Positions 26,401 through 34,534 of a stretch of DNA of 64,000 bases are shown here, in pieces; within the stretch, counting starts at the first letter, position 1, and each line of letters opens with the position of its first letter. This DNA is from Kordia sp050633145. Its GTDB lineage: Bacteria; Bacteroidota; Bacteroidia; Flavobacteriales; Flavobacteriaceae. The DNA lies in contig NZ_JBOEFY010000002.1 in the NCBI RefSeq assembly GCF_050633145.1, positions 62,001 to 126,000 of the forward strand. The letters run 5' to 3'. The notes below the pieces were generated by a model. That model was given only the letters and a program-made list of their open reading frames with translations. It did no database searches and was not told the DNA's origin. Made by a program: the position numbers and the translations under genes.

Positions 26401-26663
26401 TTTACGACGCTACACATATTAGATTAAGAGAAGCTTCTCTTAGCTACAGACTTCCAAAGAAATGGTTAGACAAAACACCATTCGGAAATATTTCGTTCAC
26501 TGTTTCTGGTCAAAACTTATTTGTAAGAGCATTCAACACTCCTAAGAGTGTAAACTACGATCCTGAATTAAACAGTTTAGGTGTTGGTAACTCTCAAGGA
26601 TTTGACTATTTAACTTCTTGGAATTCTAGAAGATACGGTATGAGCGTAAAAGTAACTTTCTAA
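23424..26663 (+). CDS. SusC/RagA-family TonB-dependent outer-membrane transporter (first operon)
   Basis: 1079 residues. A signal peptide (about 1-22, ending LALAQ) is followed by a CarboxypepD_reg-like domain (about 25-105, with TTDFDGNYSIKANQGQTLVF), the plug domain (about 115-245, with SILKGLSATALYGGEGRNGV) and a 22-strand barrel ending in MSVKVTF. SusC proteins form the energised outer-membrane channel closed by the SusD lid and import oligosaccharides or peptides. It is followed after 11 bp by its susD partner. Codon use (many AAC, GGT, CGT) suggests high expression. Substrate cannot be told from sequence. Confidence 0.97.
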   Translation: MRTKFNGMLTLLLALMVQLALAQEKTVKGTVSDESGIPLPAASVVVKETNSGTTTDFDGNYSIKANQGQTLVFSYVGYKLKEVKVGAASTINASLEPDNQLEEVIITAQGIKKEKKALGYAVTTVESKDLEQKADTDIGKILRGKASGVRITGSGGVSGSGSNIIIRGQSSITGGNQPLFIVDGVPFDGSSGGANQSASSGAFQSGNVASRFADIDPNNIESVSILKGLSATALYGGEGRNGVILITTKSGKDANKKMEVTVNQSIFFNSIILPDYQNTWGNGFQNVYGAFFSNWGARFDSQATIDNAFRTSIRNNFGVEPSVLFPNRPELDNPNVTYRAYDSQEAYFRTGTIASTSVNVSGSFGDKGSFNSSYAHVDDESFIPNNSLRRDNFSVGGTYKMSNKFTLSGKISLAKTDIRSPFTDASTGSDVTSSTAGTGGIASVWNILYLPRSVDITLPNQHPITGESIWYRGGNDRTNPVWVLNNTQDKQSTDRVFTNFVASYEAADWLNLSYRLGIDSQNSRSRRVINKGSNDGLHPNGYLQTTSERFTIWDQSLLASFDKELSEDFAIQATVGATTKRQVFERDGSESRDQIIYGLWNHLNFSNSSTIIEGTVFADNNQTYQTFSEQNNVAAYVSGTLSYKNYLYLNTSLRNEWNSTLEQENRSQFSPGVSVSFVPTSAFEGLRSTNGLNFLKLRAGYGTSPGFPGPYNTRGVISLVPNIFQTAGGNSTTTTSIPNFLPNPDLKPELSKEFEVGLEARFLDNRLGIDFTYYNRDTEDQIIQRPLAPETGYTSTFTNIGNVINEGFEISFDATPIRTEDFELKLSGSFTQNESVVRGLDDGEQILYGGIFSTPANAAINDQPLGVIVGGQIARDANGNRLVDENGYWIQDPANGIIGDPNPDWFSTVNTGITWKNWSVNMQWEYQQGGDIYATTVGALVGRGLVEDTDFDRTQSIVLPGVRQSTGQPNDIQTTATEAYFNNIGFGVDEVLIYDATHIRLREASLSYRLPKKWLDKTPFGNISFTVSGQNLFVRAFNTPKSVNYDPELNSLGVGNSQGFDYLTSWNSRRYGMSVKVTF

Positions 26664-26674
26664 AAAAATTAACA

Positions 26675-28360
26675 ATGAAAATAAAAAGTAATAAATTATT
26701 TTGGTTGCTAGGTCTAATACTTGTCTTCTCTTGTGAAACAACAGAATTAGATTTACTAGTAGATCCAAACGTACCAAGTCCGGATGCACTGGATGCAAAT
26801 ACGAACTTGAATTATATCCAATTTCAGCTTGCCGAATTCTTTGAAGACGCTACTGAATCTGGAGCAGAAGCTGTACGTTTAGAGTATCAGTTTGACACGT
26901 ATGCCGTAAACTTCAATAACACAAATGCTAGTAATAGCGGAATGTGGACTACTGCATATGCTAATATTCTTAATGAGATTGAATTATTAATCCCAGTAGC
27001 TACAAATTCTAGTAGTTTTAGACATATTGGTGTTGCTAGAATCATTAAAGCATACACAATGATGACTTTGGTTGATTATTTTGGTGATGTTCCTTATACA
27101 GAAGCATTACAAGGAAATAATGGAATTGTTTTCCCTGCTGTAGACACTGGTGCTGATGTATATACTGCTGCTTTAGCAGAACTAGACCAAGCATTAGTTG
27201 ATTTCGCTAGTATTGATGGAAACACTCCTAGTTTTAATGACTTATATTACAGTGAAGGCAACAGCAATACTATGCCTAATTGGTCAAAATTTGCTAATTC
27301 ATTAAAATTAAAATACCACTTAAACAGAAGACTTATTGACCCAACAGGAGCTGCTGCTGGAATCAATGCACTACTTACAGGTGGAAATATCATCACTGCA
27401 AGTTCAGAAGATTTTAAATGGACTTCAGGAACGTCAATAAACCCACAAAGTAGACACCCATACTATGTTGAAGAATATTCAGCTGCAAATACAGGTGAAT
27501 ACATTCCTAATTACTTAATGTGGGCTCTAGCTGAAGAAAAGGGCGCTGAAGATCCAAGATTAAGATACTACACTTACAGACAAGTAGGTGCATTCCCAAC
27601 TGATGAAGCAACATTAGATAATGAAATTAGCTGTTGGAATGATCCAAGACCTGGAACATATGCAGCAATTGATGCAATGCAACCAGTACCACTTCCTTTC
27701 TGTTCTTTATTTGGACGAGGAGATGGATATTGGGGTAGAGATCATGCTAACTCAGAAGGAATTCCACCAGATAACGCAAAAAGAACTACATTCGGAGTAT
27801 ATCCTGTAGGTGGTCGTTTTGACGACAATGACGCTGATGGTATTGACGACAATGATGGATTACAAGGTGCTGGTATTTGGCCAATTATGATGGATTCTTT
27901 CGTATATTTTATGAGAGCTGAAGCTGCATTATTCTTAGGTACTGCTGATAGCGATACTGCAATGTTAGAACAAGGAATCAGATCATCTATGGCTACAGTA
28001 ACTTCATTTTTACCTAACCCAGGAGATTTTACAAACGTTGCCACAGCAGCTGATATAGATACTTATGTAAATGGAGTAATGGCTTCATACGCAGCGGCTA
28101 CTAGTGATGCTGAAAGAATGAATATTATTGGTAAGGAATACTGGATCGCAATGTACGGTAACGGAGTTGAAGGTTATAACTTATACAGAAGAACTGGTGC
28201 ACCAGGAAACTTACAACCTACATTATTAGGAACAGGTACATTCCCAAGATCATTCCTGTATCCAAATGTTACAGTTGATAGAAACATAAACATATCTCAA
28301 AAACCTGGACTTGCTGTACAAGTATTTTGGGATAATAATCCTGCTGGATTTATTCAATAA
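26675..28360 (+). CDS. SusD/RagB-family surface lipoprotein (first operon)
   Basis: 561 residues. The signal ends in the lipobox VFSC (Cys20), so the protein is lipid-anchored. The start of the mature part (ELDLLVDPNVPSPDALD, then LNYIQFQLAEFFE) and the absence of the classical SusD C-terminal segment fit the SusD-like_2 branch rather than canonical SusD. A central TPR-like helical core is expected. An Asp/Asn-rich loop (FDDNDADGIDDNDG, about residues 385-398) resembles calcium-binding repeats. It acts as the ligand-binding lid of the preceding SusC. Confidence 0.95.
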   Translation: MKIKSNKLFWLLGLILVFSCETTELDLLVDPNVPSPDALDANTNLNYIQFQLAEFFEDATESGAEAVRLEYQFDTYAVNFNNTNASNSGMWTTAYANILNEIELLIPVATNSSSFRHIGVARIIKAYTMMTLVDYFGDVPYTEALQGNNGIVFPAVDTGADVYTAALAELDQALVDFASIDGNTPSFNDLYYSEGNSNTMPNWSKFANSLKLKYHLNRRLIDPTGAAAGINALLTGGNIITASSEDFKWTSGTSINPQSRHPYYVEEYSAANTGEYIPNYLMWALAEEKGAEDPRLRYYTYRQVGAFPTDEATLDNEISCWNDPRPGTYAAIDAMQPVPLPFCSLFGRGDGYWGRDHANSEGIPPDNAKRTTFGVYPVGGRFDDNDADGIDDNDGLQGAGIWPIMMDSFVYFMRAEAALFLGTADSDTAMLEQGIRSSMATVTSFLPNPGDFTNVATAADIDTYVNGVMASYAAATSDAERMNIIGKEYWIAMYGNGVEGYNLYRRTGAPGNLQPTLLGTGTFPRSFLYPNVTVDRNINISQKPGLAVQVFWDNNPAGFIQ

Positions 28361-28370
28361 AAAATAAATT

Positions 28371-29276
28371 ATGAAAAATAAATTTTTAAAAACAATCGTA
28401 GCTTTAAGTGCTATTTGCTTAGCATTTTATAGCTGTAAAGATGACGATACGTTACCTGTTGATTTTGATGATTTAATCAATACAGGAGTGCCTTTTGCTA
28501 CAGAAATTACAACAAATGGCTCTACAAACGTTAACAAATTAGATCCAAGTAGTTCAAGTTTTTCAAAAGACTACCAATTAATTTCTCCTGCTGGAGGAAC
28601 TGATATCTCTAAAGTAGATGTATATGTTAGTATTGCAGGGCAAAATGTTACTGCCCCAGAAGCTTTATTATCAACAGTAGACGCTTCTAGCTTTACAGCT
28701 TCAGCTACTGGAGGATACCCAGAAGTAAACATTAGTTATGATGGAGCATCTATCATTGCTGCTTTAGGAATTAACGCTGCAGATTTAGAAGGTGGTGACA
28801 CTTTCGATTATAGATTAGCATTAACTAATCCGCAAGGAACATTTTCCGATGTAAGTGCTAACTTCGATAACCAATCGGCAGATCACACATTCTCATCTAC
28901 AGTAGTTTGTGATTCACCTACGTTACCTGCTGGTGACTGGGTAATTGACATGCAAGACTCGTATGGTGACGGATGGCAACCAACTACTGGTAATGGTGGT
29001 GGTGCAGGAATTACTGTTACATTAAGTAACGGAACTGTATTCGAACTTGGACTTTGTACTCCATACGAAGCACCTGGATATCCATGTACAACTGGACTTA
29101 GTGCTGGTTCTACAACTATTACTATTCCTGCGGGAGTAAGTGGTGACTGGACTTTTAATGGTGATTTTTGGGGAGAAATGTCTTTCCAAGTTTACGGACC
29201 AAGCGGAAGTACTGTAGCTACAGGAACTGCTGGCTCAGGAGCTGGACCAATTGCATTAAACTTATGTAATGAGTAA
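28371..29276 (+). CDS. Surface lipoprotein of the first SusCD operon
   Basis: 301 residues with lipobox FYSC (Cys22) followed by an acidic KDDD. An N-terminal beta-sandwich (about 40-175) is followed by a second domain that begins VVCDSPTLPAGDW and contains QDSYGDGWQP, a motif seen in secreted beta-domains. Cysteines near 181, 226, 236 and 299 could form disulfides. By position it is an accessory ligand-binding lipoprotein (SusE/F role). It starts 10 bp after susD and is followed by a strong terminator. Confidence 0.75.
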   Translation: MKNKFLKTIVALSAICLAFYSCKDDDTLPVDFDDLINTGVPFATEITTNGSTNVNKLDPSSSSFSKDYQLISPAGGTDISKVDVYVSIAGQNVTAPEALLSTVDASSFTASATGGYPEVNISYDGASIIAALGINAADLEGGDTFDYRLALTNPQGTFSDVSANFDNQSADHTFSSTVVCDSPTLPAGDWVIDMQDSYGDGWQPTTGNGGGAGITVTLSNGTVFELGLCTPYEAPGYPCTTGLSAGSTTITIPAGVSGDWTFNGDFWGEMSFQVYGPSGSTVATGTAGSGAGPIALNLCNE

Positions 29277-29300
29277 AATCATTAGATTTTAAAATAATAT

Positions 29301-29340
29301 AAACTGCCTTTGAAATTTATTCAAAGGCAGTTTTTTTTTA
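29301..29340 (+). terminator. Terminator of the first SusCD operon
   Basis: A perfect 14-bp stem, AAACTGCCTTTGAA (29301-29314) with TTCAAAGGCAGTTT (29320-29333), a 5-nt loop and an eight-to-nine T run. It separates the operon from the arylsulfotransferase-like gene. Confidence 0.93.
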
Positions 29341-29404
29341 AGTTAATATTCTTTACTTTTCGCGACTAAAATCTAGGAATTAGATTTAAATAAGATTAAA
29401 TGCT

Positions 29405-31048
29405 ATGAAAAATCAAATGAAAAGTAAACTCTTTTTATACACTTTACTGCTGTGCTTTATCACCGTAAAAGCCCAAAACACAGTTGGAACAATTACCAAC
29501 AATCAAGGGACTTTTAACGGGTATACTCTTTATGCACCGGCTGGACATACAGAAACATATCTCATCAATAACTGTGGTGAAGTTGTAAATCAATGGACGA
29601 GTACGGTTGCTCCAGGAAATGCCGTATATCTTTTAGAAAACGGAAATTTACTTCGTGCTGGGAGAATATCAAATCCTGACATAAATTTTGGAGGAGTTGG
29701 TGGCAAAGTTGAATTGTTTGATTGGGATAGTAATTTACTTTGGGAATACACCTACTCTACAACTACTGTATCTCAACATCATGACGTTTTCCCTATGCCT
29801 AATGGCAATATACTTATGTTAGCAGTGACTACAATGACTGAAGCTGAAGCAATTCAGGCTGGTAGAGCCTCAGGTAATCTTGCACAAGGAAAATTATTCA
29901 ATGAACAAATATTAGAGCTAGAACCAGTTGGTTCTAATAGCGCAAATGTAGTTTGGGAATGGAATGTAAAAGATCACTTAATTCAAGATTTAGACCCAAC
30001 TAAAGATAATTTTGGCACTGTTGAAGACAACCCTCAATTACTAGATATAAACTTTTTAGGCAACTCTGCTGGAAATGCAAACTGGCTACACTTCAACTCT
30101 ATACAATATGACGAAAGGTTAGATCAGATTGTAATTAGTTCTAGACTACTTAGTGAATTATATATTATTGATCATAGCACTACAACAGCCGAAGCTGCAA
30201 GCAATTCTGGCGGTAATCGCGGTAAGGGTGGAGATTTTTTATATCGCTGGGGAAATCCACAGGCATACAAAAGAGGAACTGCTAGTGATCAAAAATTATT
30301 CGGACAACATTACCCACATTTCATTGCTGACGGATTAGAAGACGCACGTAAAATCATACTATTTAATAATGGTTTTATCCGCACTCCAAGCGTATCACAG
30401 ATAGATATTATTGCTCCTCCAGAAGATTCTGAAGGAGTTTATAGCTATACTCCTGGAACAGCGTATGGTCCAAATAACACTGATTACACATACAAGGCAG
30501 CTATTGAAACAGATTTTTACTCTAGAATCCTATCAAGCGCACAACGATTACCCAATGGAAATACATTAATTTGCGATGGAGACGATGGTTACTTTTTTGA
30601 AATAACACCTGATGAAGAAATTGTATGGGAATATATAAATCCCGTTACTCCTACTGGAATTTTATCGCAAGGAGATGACTCTACAGCCTCTCCAAATTTA
30701 ACTTTTAGAGTTTTACGATATGCAGCAGACTACCCAGCATTTGATGGACGCACACTTACTCCAGGTACACCTGTAGAACAAAATCCTGATTTAAACGGAT
30801 GCACCATTTTAAGTACAGCTGAAACAAAAATTGTTGATTTTAAAATTATACCAAATCCTGTAAAAAATTCAATATCAGTAACAAGCAGTGTTTCTATTGA
30901 TAAAATTGAAATTTATTCCATGCTTGGTCAATTAATACATTCAACTCAAAAAAACAATATTGATCTTAGCGAACAAAATTCAGGTATATACATATTGAAG
31001 GTATATGCAAATGACAAAATATCGACCTCTAAAATCATAAAAGAATAA
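29405..31048 (+). CDS. Secreted arylsulfotransferase-like protein with T9SS sorting domain
   Basis: 547 residues. A signal peptide (about 1-24, ending VKAQ) precedes an ASST-type beta-propeller (about 30-460). Family blocks are HHDVFPMPNGNILML, HFNSIQYDERLDQIVISSR, QHYPHFI and RLPNGNTLICDGDDGYFFEI, with conserved histidines in the first three. The last 70 residues (from IIPNPVKNSI to STSKIIKE) are a type A T9SS C-terminal domain, so the enzyme should be exported and anchored at the surface or released. ASST enzymes move sulfate between phenolic donors and acceptors. A nearby SusCD link is positional only, as it has its own terminator. Confidence 0.88.
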   Translation: MKNQMKSKLFLYTLLLCFITVKAQNTVGTITNNQGTFNGYTLYAPAGHTETYLINNCGEVVNQWTSTVAPGNAVYLLENGNLLRAGRISNPDINFGGVGGKVELFDWDSNLLWEYTYSTTTVSQHHDVFPMPNGNILMLAVTTMTEAEAIQAGRASGNLAQGKLFNEQILELEPVGSNSANVVWEWNVKDHLIQDLDPTKDNFGTVEDNPQLLDINFLGNSAGNANWLHFNSIQYDERLDQIVISSRLLSELYIIDHSTTTAEAASNSGGNRGKGGDFLYRWGNPQAYKRGTASDQKLFGQHYPHFIADGLEDARKIILFNNGFIRTPSVSQIDIIAPPEDSEGVYSYTPGTAYGPNNTDYTYKAAIETDFYSRILSSAQRLPNGNTLICDGDDGYFFEITPDEEIVWEYINPVTPTGILSQGDDSTASPNLTFRVLRYAADYPAFDGRTLTPGTPVEQNPDLNGCTILSTAETKIVDFKIIPNPVKNSISVTSSVSIDKIEIYSMLGQLIHSTQKNNIDLSEQNSGIYILKVYANDKISTSKIIKE

Positions 31049-31086
31049 AAGAATAATTCACTTCATTTTTTATTTCTTTTAATTAT

Positions 31087-31131
31087 AAAAAACTCAGTAG
31101 TTCAAGAGCACTTGAATTACTGAGTTTTTTT
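31087..31131 (+). terminator. Terminator after the arylsulfotransferase-like gene
   Basis: A 20-bp stem with a single G-U pair (31087-31106 with 31111-31130) closed by a 4-nt loop ends in a T-run, 38 bp past the stop codon. The A-run on the other side could make it work in both directions. Confidence 0.92.
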
Positions 31132-31347
31132 AATATTCCATCAAAAAGAGGCAAAAGTAGTCACTTGTCGTTCAGAATTTTATCAATCCGTTAAATTATT
31201 TAACATAACTATCTTCCACCGATAATTTCAACATTTATTCCGTCGCATCGCCCTCATTACTACACCTATACCCTACTATATCAAAACAAAATAATCCTAT
31301 TTTTTAAAAAAAACTTAGTGTATCTGAGCATTTTTAAGAAAAAAAAA

Positions 31348-31407
31348 TTGGATTATTAACATATAATTAGGATTTTTGGCGATAGCTAATTCAAATAAAT
31401 TAAAAAA
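31348..31407 (+). promoter_or_regulatory. Promoter-leader block of the second susC gene
   Basis: TTG (31348-31350), a 20-nt spacer, then GATTTTTG (31371-31378), one base off TAnnTTTG; a leader ATAGCTAATTCAAATAAATT follows and the ATG is at 31408. The block matches the one before the first susC over about 50 nt. Confidence 0.6.
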
Positions 31408-34400
31408 ATGAGAACAAAGTTTAGTGGAATTCTAACGCTATTCCTAGCGTTATTTGTGCAAATTCTGTTTGCACAACAACAGACTGTCTCAGGTACGGTT
31501 ACCGATGACACAGGTATGCCGCTGCCAGGAGCAACTGTTTTGGTTAAAGGTACTACTACAGGTAAGACTACTGATTTCGACGGAAATTATTCTATTAAAG
31601 CTAACAACGGGCAAACGCTTGTATTTAGTTATGTAGGATATGCTAATCAAGAAATTAAGGTTTCGTCTGCTACTATCAATGTACAATTAAAAGAAGGTGA
31701 AGCTTTAGAATCTGTAACAGTAGTCGCTTATGGTGGTGCTAAGAACAGTGCAAAAGTAGCTTCTTCTATTGCTACAGTAGATGGTTCAACAATTGAGCAA
31801 GTTCCAATTGCCTCTTTAGATCAAGTACTTCAAGGTGCTGCTGCTGGGGTTAGTGTGAACACAGGCTCTGGACAACCAGGTCAATCTGCAACAATTATCA
31901 TTAGAGGACGTGGATCTTTACAAGGTGATATTGAGCCATTATTCGTAATTGATGGTGTACCAGTAGATCAAGATAACTTTAGAAGTTTAAACCAAAATGA
32001 CATCGAATCTTTATCTGTATTAAAAGATGCGGCTGCTACAGCTATTTACGGTAACAGAGGTGCCGGTGGTGTAGTAATCGTAACTACTAAGAAAGGTAAG
32101 AAAGGATCTGGAGTAAACATTCAGTACAGAACTCTTTATGGAGTTGCTGTTAAACCTAAAACTAGATTTGAGGTTATGAATGCAAGCCAATTCTTAACAT
32201 TCCAAAGAGACCTTTTACCAGGAACTCAGTTTGGTGATGGTTTATCTGATGTACAGATTGCAGCTATTGCAGGACAAACAAATACTAACTGGTCAGATGT
32301 GTTTTTCCAACAAGGAACAACATTATCTCACGAATTAAGTATTTCTACAGGTAGTGAAACTACTAGTTCATATACATCTGCTCAATACTATAAGCAAGAA
32401 GGTATCACTTTAGGTAGTGATTTAAAACGTTTTTCTTTCAGAAATAACTTCAATGGAAGTTCTGCAAACAAAAAGTTTAACTATGGAACTACTTTAACAT
32501 TAAACTACTCGGTGAGTAACTTTATTGTTGATGCTGCCAGAGGTGGAAACACAGGTGGTCAATTAGACAACCCGTTCTTAGTACCATATATTGGTCTTCC
32601 TTACTTAAACAGATTTAATCCTGATGGAAGTTTAAATACTTTTGGAACTGTACGAAGTGGAGCAATTAATGCTGCTGGAGATCAAGTGAATGCTAATGGA
32701 TTCTTAAACACTCCATTCTTAGCTTTAAACACAGCTAGATTTAATACAGATCAAGAAACTGAAATTAAAGCAGTAGGTAGTATAAATGCAGATTACAATT
32801 TTGCTAAAAACTTAACTGCTGGAGGTTCTTTTGGTATGGATTATACTAATATTGAATTTTTACAGATTACAACTCCAGGAAGTATTAGAGGTTTAATTAC
32901 TCCTAACCAAGGTTCGGAGATTAAAGGATCACAAGGTGAATCATTCTTTAGAGATTCTAACTTTATTGTGAATGCTTTCTTAAGATATCAAAATGATATC
33001 ACTGATAAATTAAACTTATCTGCTTCTGTATACGGTGAGTATAACTATTCTAACACACAGCAAGCTGGATTTACTGCTTTTGGTTTAAATCCTGCTTTAC
33101 CAGGTTCATCTGCCGGTTTTACTAGTGGTAACACTCAAGAAGGAGATGATACTAACGGTGACGGAATTTTAGATGCTGAAACTGAACTAGCATTAAACTA
33201 TGTTCCTAATGTTTTCTCTACTGAAAGTGAACTAGCATTAGCTTCTTTATTCGCTACTTTAGATTTAGACTATGATGGAAAGTACGGTTTAGCTGCTACA
33301 GTTAGACGTGATAAAACATCTCGTTTCCCTAAGAACTCAACAGGTACATTCTGGTCTGTTGCAGGTCGTTGGAATATTGACAATGAAGACTTCATGAGTG
33401 ATGTTGATTTCATCAATGCTTTAAAATTAAGAGCTAGTTATGGAGTTGTAGGTAACCAAGGAGTTGGTGGACGTTATCAAGGTTTACAAACTGTTGCTGC
33501 AAACCCAACTAGTTACCAATTAGGTACTGGATATGGAATTAATGGATTAATTGATGAAGATATCAAGTGGGAAACTACTAATCAGTTAAACATTGGTTTA
33601 AGTTTTGGACTTTGGAATAATAGATTATCTGGAGAGTTTGATTACTATAACTTCTTAACAGATGAATTATTCTCAAACAATGCTCCATTATCTGTTGCAC
33701 AAACTGGATACAATACTGTAATTACTAACATAGGTAGTATGAGAAACACTGGTTTCGATTTACAAATTGCTTATGACGTATTAAGAAAGTCTCAAACTAA
33801 CCCTTGGGCTATTACTGTACGTGCTAATGGTAACTACAACAAAAACAGAGTTGAAGAATTGCCTGTTGGATTTACAGGAAACACACTTCGTGTAACTGAA
33901 GGTCGTCAAGCATTCACATGGCATGATGTAAGATGGGCTGGAGTAGATCCTTCTAACGGTCAACCACTATACTATGATGTTAATGGAAACATTACCAATG
34001 AATACGATCCAAATGATGCTGTATATCTAGACAAAAACTTTGACCCAACATACACGGGAGGTTTTGGAACTGATATTTCTTATAAAGGTTTCACATTAAA
34101 CGCGTTATTCTCGTTTGCTGCTGATAGATACAGACGTAATGGATCTTTAGCGATTATTGAAGATGCTTCTTTAGCTGGTTTCGCAAACCAATCTGTTACT
34201 ATGTTAAACGCTTGGACAACTCCAGGTCAAGTAACTGATATTCCTAGATTATCATTCCAAGGTCGTGCAGAAATTGGAGATCGTTATATCGAAGATGCAT
34301 CTTATTTACGTTTAAGAAACATTTCGCTTTCTTATACAGTAGATCCTAAGATTTTAGAGAAAACAAATATCATTTCTGGAATGAGAATTTTTGTTCAAGG

Positions 34401-34521
34401 TACAAACGTTGCTACTTGGACTAAGTGGAGAGGATTTGATCCTGAAGGTAACCAATCTGGAGGGTTCTTCGATTATCCTGTGCCAAGAACATTCACTTTA
34501 GGATTTGACTTAAACTTTTAA
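31408..34521 (+). CDS. SusC/RagA-family TonB-dependent outer-membrane transporter (second operon)
   Basis: 1037 residues. The signal peptide (MRTKFSGILTLFLALFVQIL, then FAQ) and CarboxypepD_reg-like domain (about 23-100) are close copies of those in the first SusC; the plug (about 105-225, with SVLKDAAATAIYGNRGAGGV) and barrel are much more diverged, so the pair shares its control and targeting ends but not its substrate-facing parts. It ends TLGFDLNF, a typical barrel terminus. Its SusD partner follows after 13 bp. Confidence 0.97.
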   Translation: MRTKFSGILTLFLALFVQILFAQQQTVSGTVTDDTGMPLPGATVLVKGTTTGKTTDFDGNYSIKANNGQTLVFSYVGYANQEIKVSSATINVQLKEGEALESVTVVAYGGAKNSAKVASSIATVDGSTIEQVPIASLDQVLQGAAAGVSVNTGSGQPGQSATIIIRGRGSLQGDIEPLFVIDGVPVDQDNFRSLNQNDIESLSVLKDAAATAIYGNRGAGGVVIVTTKKGKKGSGVNIQYRTLYGVAVKPKTRFEVMNASQFLTFQRDLLPGTQFGDGLSDVQIAAIAGQTNTNWSDVFFQQGTTLSHELSISTGSETTSSYTSAQYYKQEGITLGSDLKRFSFRNNFNGSSANKKFNYGTTLTLNYSVSNFIVDAARGGNTGGQLDNPFLVPYIGLPYLNRFNPDGSLNTFGTVRSGAINAAGDQVNANGFLNTPFLALNTARFNTDQETEIKAVGSINADYNFAKNLTAGGSFGMDYTNIEFLQITTPGSIRGLITPNQGSEIKGSQGESFFRDSNFIVNAFLRYQNDITDKLNLSASVYGEYNYSNTQQAGFTAFGLNPALPGSSAGFTSGNTQEGDDTNGDGILDAETELALNYVPNVFSTESELALASLFATLDLDYDGKYGLAATVRRDKTSRFPKNSTGTFWSVAGRWNIDNEDFMSDVDFINALKLRASYGVVGNQGVGGRYQGLQTVAANPTSYQLGTGYGINGLIDEDIKWETTNQLNIGLSFGLWNNRLSGEFDYYNFLTDELFSNNAPLSVAQTGYNTVITNIGSMRNTGFDLQIAYDVLRKSQTNPWAITVRANGNYNKNRVEELPVGFTGNTLRVTEGRQAFTWHDVRWAGVDPSNGQPLYYDVNGNITNEYDPNDAVYLDKNFDPTYTGGFGTDISYKGFTLNALFSFAADRYRRNGSLAIIEDASLAGFANQSVTMLNAWTTPGQVTDIPRLSFQGRAEIGDRYIEDASYLRLRNISLSYTVDPKILEKTNIISGMRIFVQGTNVATWTKWRGFDPEGNQSGGFFDYPVPRTFTLGFDLNF

Positions 34522-34534
34522 ATAAAAAATAAAA

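Larger units (their letters stand above)
31049..31407 (+). other. Intergenic region between arylsulfotransferase-like gene and second susC
   Basis: This 359-bp gap holds the terminator at 31087-31131 and, at its right end, the promoter-leader block of the second susC (31348-31407). Between them, 31132-31347 is AT-rich DNA in which I see no gene, repeat or RNA I can name. Confidence 0.7.
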
